Of a stretch of 64,000 nt of DNA, positions 61,748 to 64,000 are shown one piece after another. The stretch lies in assembly GCA_002737345.1 (NCBI GenBank), contig NSIK01000010.1, forward strand, positions 1,014 to 65,013. Direction: 5' to 3'. The stretch's first letter is position 1. Each line of letters starts with the position of its first letter. This DNA comes from Nitrospirota bacterium (lineage in GTDB: Bacteria > Nitrospirota > Nitrospiria > Nitrospirales > Nitrospiraceae). Both the position numbers and the translations under genes were made by a program. A model generated the notes under the pieces. That model was not told the origin of the DNA. It ran no database searches and saw nothing but the letters and a program-made list of their open reading frames with translations.

Positions 61748-62777
61748 ATACCTTGTAGAACTCCCGATACCACTGCACGAAACGGGGAATCCCCACCTCG
61801 ATAGGTGTGGCTGGCTTAAATCCGACACCCCGCGACAAGTCTTCGATATCGGCATACGTCGCCGGCACATCACCGGGCTGAATCGGCAACAGTTTCTTCT
61901 TCGCCTTTTTCCCGATCGTCTGTTCCAATACCTCGATAAAACGCAGCAGCTCAACCGGCTGATGATTGCCGATATTGTAGATCCTGGCCGGGGCCGAGCT
62001 GGTTCCCGGATCGGGCTTATCGCCGGACCAGGCAGGGTTCGGACTGGCCGGATGGTCGAGGGTCCTAATCACTCCCTCGACAATGTCATCGACATAAGTA
62101 AAGTCACGGCGCATCTTCCCGTGGTTGTAAACCTCAATAGTCTTCCCTTCCAGGATCGCCTTCGTGAAAATGAAGAGGGCCATATCGGGCCGACCCCAAG
62201 GCCCATAGACCGTAAAAAACCGCAGACCCGTGCACGGAATCCGGTAGAGATGCGCGTAGCAATGGGCCATGAGTTCGTTGGCCTTCTTGCTGGCCGCATA
62301 GAGTGAAATAGGATGGTCGACGTTGTCATGAATCGAAAAGGGCATCTGGGTATTGCCGCCGTAGACGGAACTCGACGAGGCATAGACCAGGTGCTTCACC
62401 TTCGCGTGACGGCAGCCTTCGAGAATATTTAGAAACCCTTCGATGTTGCTATCCGTATAGGCATGCGGGTTCACCAGCGAATACCGTACGCCGGCTTGCG
62501 CCGCCAGATGGACCACCTTCACAATCGGCTGTTCGGCAAAAAGCTTCCGCATCTTCACCCGGTTCGCCAGATCCGTTTTGGTAAAGGTGAACTGCCTGAA
62601 GGGCTTCAGCTTCGCCAACCGCGCTTTCTTTAGTCTCACGTCGTAATAATCGTTCACGTTGTCGAGCCCGATTACCTTCTCGCCTCGCTCCAGCAATCTG
62701 ATTGCCGTATGAAAACCGATAAATCCTGCGACGCCGGTCACGAGGATTGGAGGCTGCTCTGTCTTGCGTATGGCCAT
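61746..62777 (-). CDS. NAD-dependent epimerase, UDP-glucuronate 4-epimerase type
   Basis: Short-chain dehydrogenase of 343 residues: [40 protein letters not shown] (Rossmann GxxGxxG), [28 protein letters not shown] and the catalytic YAASKKANE. The [11 protein letters not shown] and GVRYSLxNP stretches are typical of UDP-glucuronate epimerases (capsule/LPS type), giving UDP-galacturonate. It could use the product of ugd. It follows the metallo-beta-lactamase-fold gene on the minus strand at 41 bases. Confidence 0.9.
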   Translation of the reverse strand: MAIRKTEQPPILVTGVAGFIGFHTAIRLLERGEKVIGLDNVNDYYDVRLKKARLAKLKPFRQFTFTKTDLANRVKMRKLFAEQPIVKVVHLAAQAGVRYSLVNPHAYTDSNIEGFLNILEGCRHAKVKHLVYASSSSVYGGNTQMPFSIHDNVDHPISLYAASKKANELMAHCYAHLYRIPCTGLRFFTVYGPWGRPDMALFIFTKAILEGKTIEVYNHGKMRRDFTYVDDIVEGVIRTLDHPASPNPAWSGDKPDPGTSSAPARIYNIGNHQPVELLRFIEVLEQTIGKKAKKKLLPIQPGDVPATYADIEDLSRGVGFKPATPIEVGIPRFVQWYREFYKV

Positions 62778-62811
62778 AATTAATCCTTATCGATCTAACA
62801 GGATGCTGAAA

Positions 62812-62834
62812 CAGCCTGCTAACGAGACAGGCTG
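62812..62834 (-). terminator. Hairpin at the end of the metallo-beta-lactamase gene
   Basis: CAGCCTG / CAGGCTG with a nine-base loop, spanning the stop codon; on the minus strand TTTC follows. It shares sequence with the MITE ends (GCAGGCTG), so it may be a decayed copy of that element. Confidence 0.5.
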
Positions 62835-64000
62835 CCGGCCTTCATGAAGGGGGGATCGCCATGGTCGAGCCGGTAGAGGGACAGAGGCGTCAAGGCCTCT
62901 CCTGTCTTCATCGGTACCACCAGCCCGTTGGCTGCTCCACGAAACAGATCCAGCGCCTGCCCGCAATGATACGCGCATCCATTGGGAGCGAGAAGATCCT
63001 TGAGGGATTCCGGCCTCTCCCAATGGGCCGTCACCAAGGCCGAGCGGGCGGGATTCCGTTTGCTAAACATGAACGAGAGATGATCCGGATACCAGTCTGC
63101 GCCGCCCGTGGCATAAGACACGAAGAGTGTGGCCTTCGCCGCCGCGCAGATCTCTGCCAAATACGAATTCGTGAGATAGCCGTTTTCTCCCACGTCCAGC
63201 CATTTGCCTGGATGAGACAAGGGCGCATGCGCCGCATGGCCACGGACTTCGAGCAATTGCTGCTGCGAGGCTAGCACCAGCGAAATCGGCCCATGTTTCT
63301 GTACGAGCGCCTGAATCACTCCATCCTTGAGCGCGGACTTGCCGCTGTTCGTCGGCCCGCTATCTGCATGCACAAGCACGTTGTAGCCCCGGTCGGCAAT
63401 GAGGTAACAGTTGCGCGGCATTTCCAGGTCGCAGGGATCTTCGCCGTAGAAAGGTACGGAGTAGACCGCCCCTCCCTCAAAAGCCCAACTCTCTCCATGC
63501 GCCAATTCAATCACATTGCCAAATCCCAGCTCGCGCAAAAGCGACAGATAATCATAGGACAGGATGCGACGATTTCTTCGGCTTGGCACGATAATCGGCG
63601 TGTCCTTGGGCAAGTGCAACAGCGTCCGAGGGTCCACGTGATCGTCGTGATCATGGGTCAGAAATACGGCAGCCGGCTTGGGCAAGAGCGATCCCCAGAG
63701 CGAGGGGATAGACGATTCGGCAAACCAGGGAAGCAGCCAGGGATCGAATAATAGGGCCTGGTTCTGTTGCCGATACAGCAATGCGGCATGGCCGAGATGA
63801 AGCGTGTCTTTATCTTGCAGCGTCTCGAACCAGTGGGACCGGACAGAGGAGGTATTAGCGCTGACCAAACATTCATGCTGGTGCAGCGCTTCCATCAGTC
63901 GCGTGAGGACTCGTTCCCCGTCCCGGCCCGAAGTCGCCACCACTGTTCTGATTTCATCGGGCTGATGGGTGCCGTCCAGCAACCCTAAAAGCTTTCCCAC
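62819..64000 (-). CDS. Metallo-beta-lactamase-fold protein with N-terminal PqqD-like domain (partial, start outside window)
   Basis: At least 393 residues, open at the window end. The first 45 residues visible (KLLGLLDGTHQPDEIRTVV...RLMEALHQHECLV) fit a PqqD-like winged helix. The MBL domain follows: ALLYRQQNQALLFDPWL, LTHDHDDHVDPRTLL (zinc site), NYLIADRGYNVLVHADSGP and ELRGHAAHAPL-like late His. The C-terminal 100 residues lack known domains. PqqD folds bind peptide precursors, so a link to a modified peptide or protein substrate is possible. The true N-terminus is not in view. Confidence 0.78.
   Translation of the reverse strand: MGKLLGLLDGTHQPDEIRTVVATSGRDGERVLTRLMEALHQHECLVSANTSSVRSHWFETLQDKDTLHLGHAALLYRQQNQALLFDPWLLPWFAESSIPSLWGSLLPKPAAVFLTHDHDDHVDPRTLLHLPKDTPIIVPSRRNRRILSYDYLSLLRELGFGNVIELAHGESWAFEGGAVYSVPFYGEDPCDLEMPRNCYLIADRGYNVLVHADSGPTNSGKSALKDGVIQALVQKHGPISLVLASQQQLLEVRGHAAHAPLSHPGKWLDVGENGYLTNSYLAEICAAAKATLFVSYATGGADWYPDHLSFMFSKRNPARSALVTAHWERPESLKDLLAPNGCAYHCGQALDLFRGAANGLVVPMKTGEALTPLSLYRLDHGDPPFMKAGSLSR

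Noticed and set aside
61485-62306. 273-residue plus-strand ORF as a full HAD protein
   Set aside because: Only about 32 codons match HAD; the rest is antisense to the epimerase gene.
1-64000. CRISPR array, rRNA operon, prophage or complete transposase
   Set aside because: No regularly spaced repeats, rRNA signatures or transposase motifs were found on either strand by reading.

Overview
The window reads as a high-GC bacterial chromosome segment from the phylum Nitrospirota, most likely the genus Nitrospira. That is an inference from gene order, protein style and recalled family members; no database was searched. The density is high, nearly every gene is intact, and the long open frames opposite real genes are GC-driven shadows. 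There is no rRNA, CRISPR array, prophage or complete insertion sequence. There is one tRNA, one MITE-like hairpin element and three gene remnants.

Layout. 1-4.1 kb: the start of an exported TolB-like propeller protein, phoH-ybeY-ftsY, and a small LuxR-type regulator. 4.1-8.8 kb: surE, a DedA protein, cysS and rlmB, preceded by ihfA, a MerR regulator and tRNA-Pro(GGG). 8.8-16.7 kb: an amino-acid operon (alaC-hom-thrC-apgM-like-lysC-cimA) behind a strong predicted promoter. It covers aspartate to threonine and citramalate to isoleucine, but has no recognisable thrB. 16.8-22.8 kb: pdxJ, nnrD, tsaE, lapA and mutS, closed by a strong bidirectional terminator. 22.9-24.1 kb: two exported proteins of unknown function. 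24.4-34.2 kb: the classic translation operon rimP-nusA-infB-DUF503-rbfA-truB-rpsO-pnp-M16 peptidase. 34.3-41.7 kb: an aminotransferase, a chagasin-like inhibitor, a Rieske protein, a DUF192 protein, a ferredoxin, a cupredoxin with an odd copper site, a membrane-fused spermidine-synthase-like protein and ugd. 41.7-48.2 kb: one apparent operon of a phosphatase-fold exported protein, a small exported protein and five consecutive HEAT-repeat proteins. 48.7-55.5 kb: exported proteins, an alpha/beta-hydrolase-like protein, polA, a DsrE protein, the MITE, nth and rpsU. 55.4-64 kb: ftcD, tusA-dsrE2, a Rieske oxygenase, a KefB-type antiporter, a UDP-glucuronate epimerase-like gene and a metallo-beta-lactamase-fold protein cut by the window end.

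The most interesting themes are: (1) the HEAT-repeat operon headed by a phosphatase-fold protein that seems to have lost metal ligands; (2) an ApgM-family protein placed where a homoserine kinase is needed, but lacking several recalled catalytic positions; (3) a nitrosocyanin/plastocyanin-like cupredoxin with a predicted Cys-His3 site; and (4) an alpha/beta-hydrolase-like protein with glycine where the nucleophilic serine should be. Degenerate active sites therefore recur here. Promoter calls rest on -35/-10 hexamers and spacing only.
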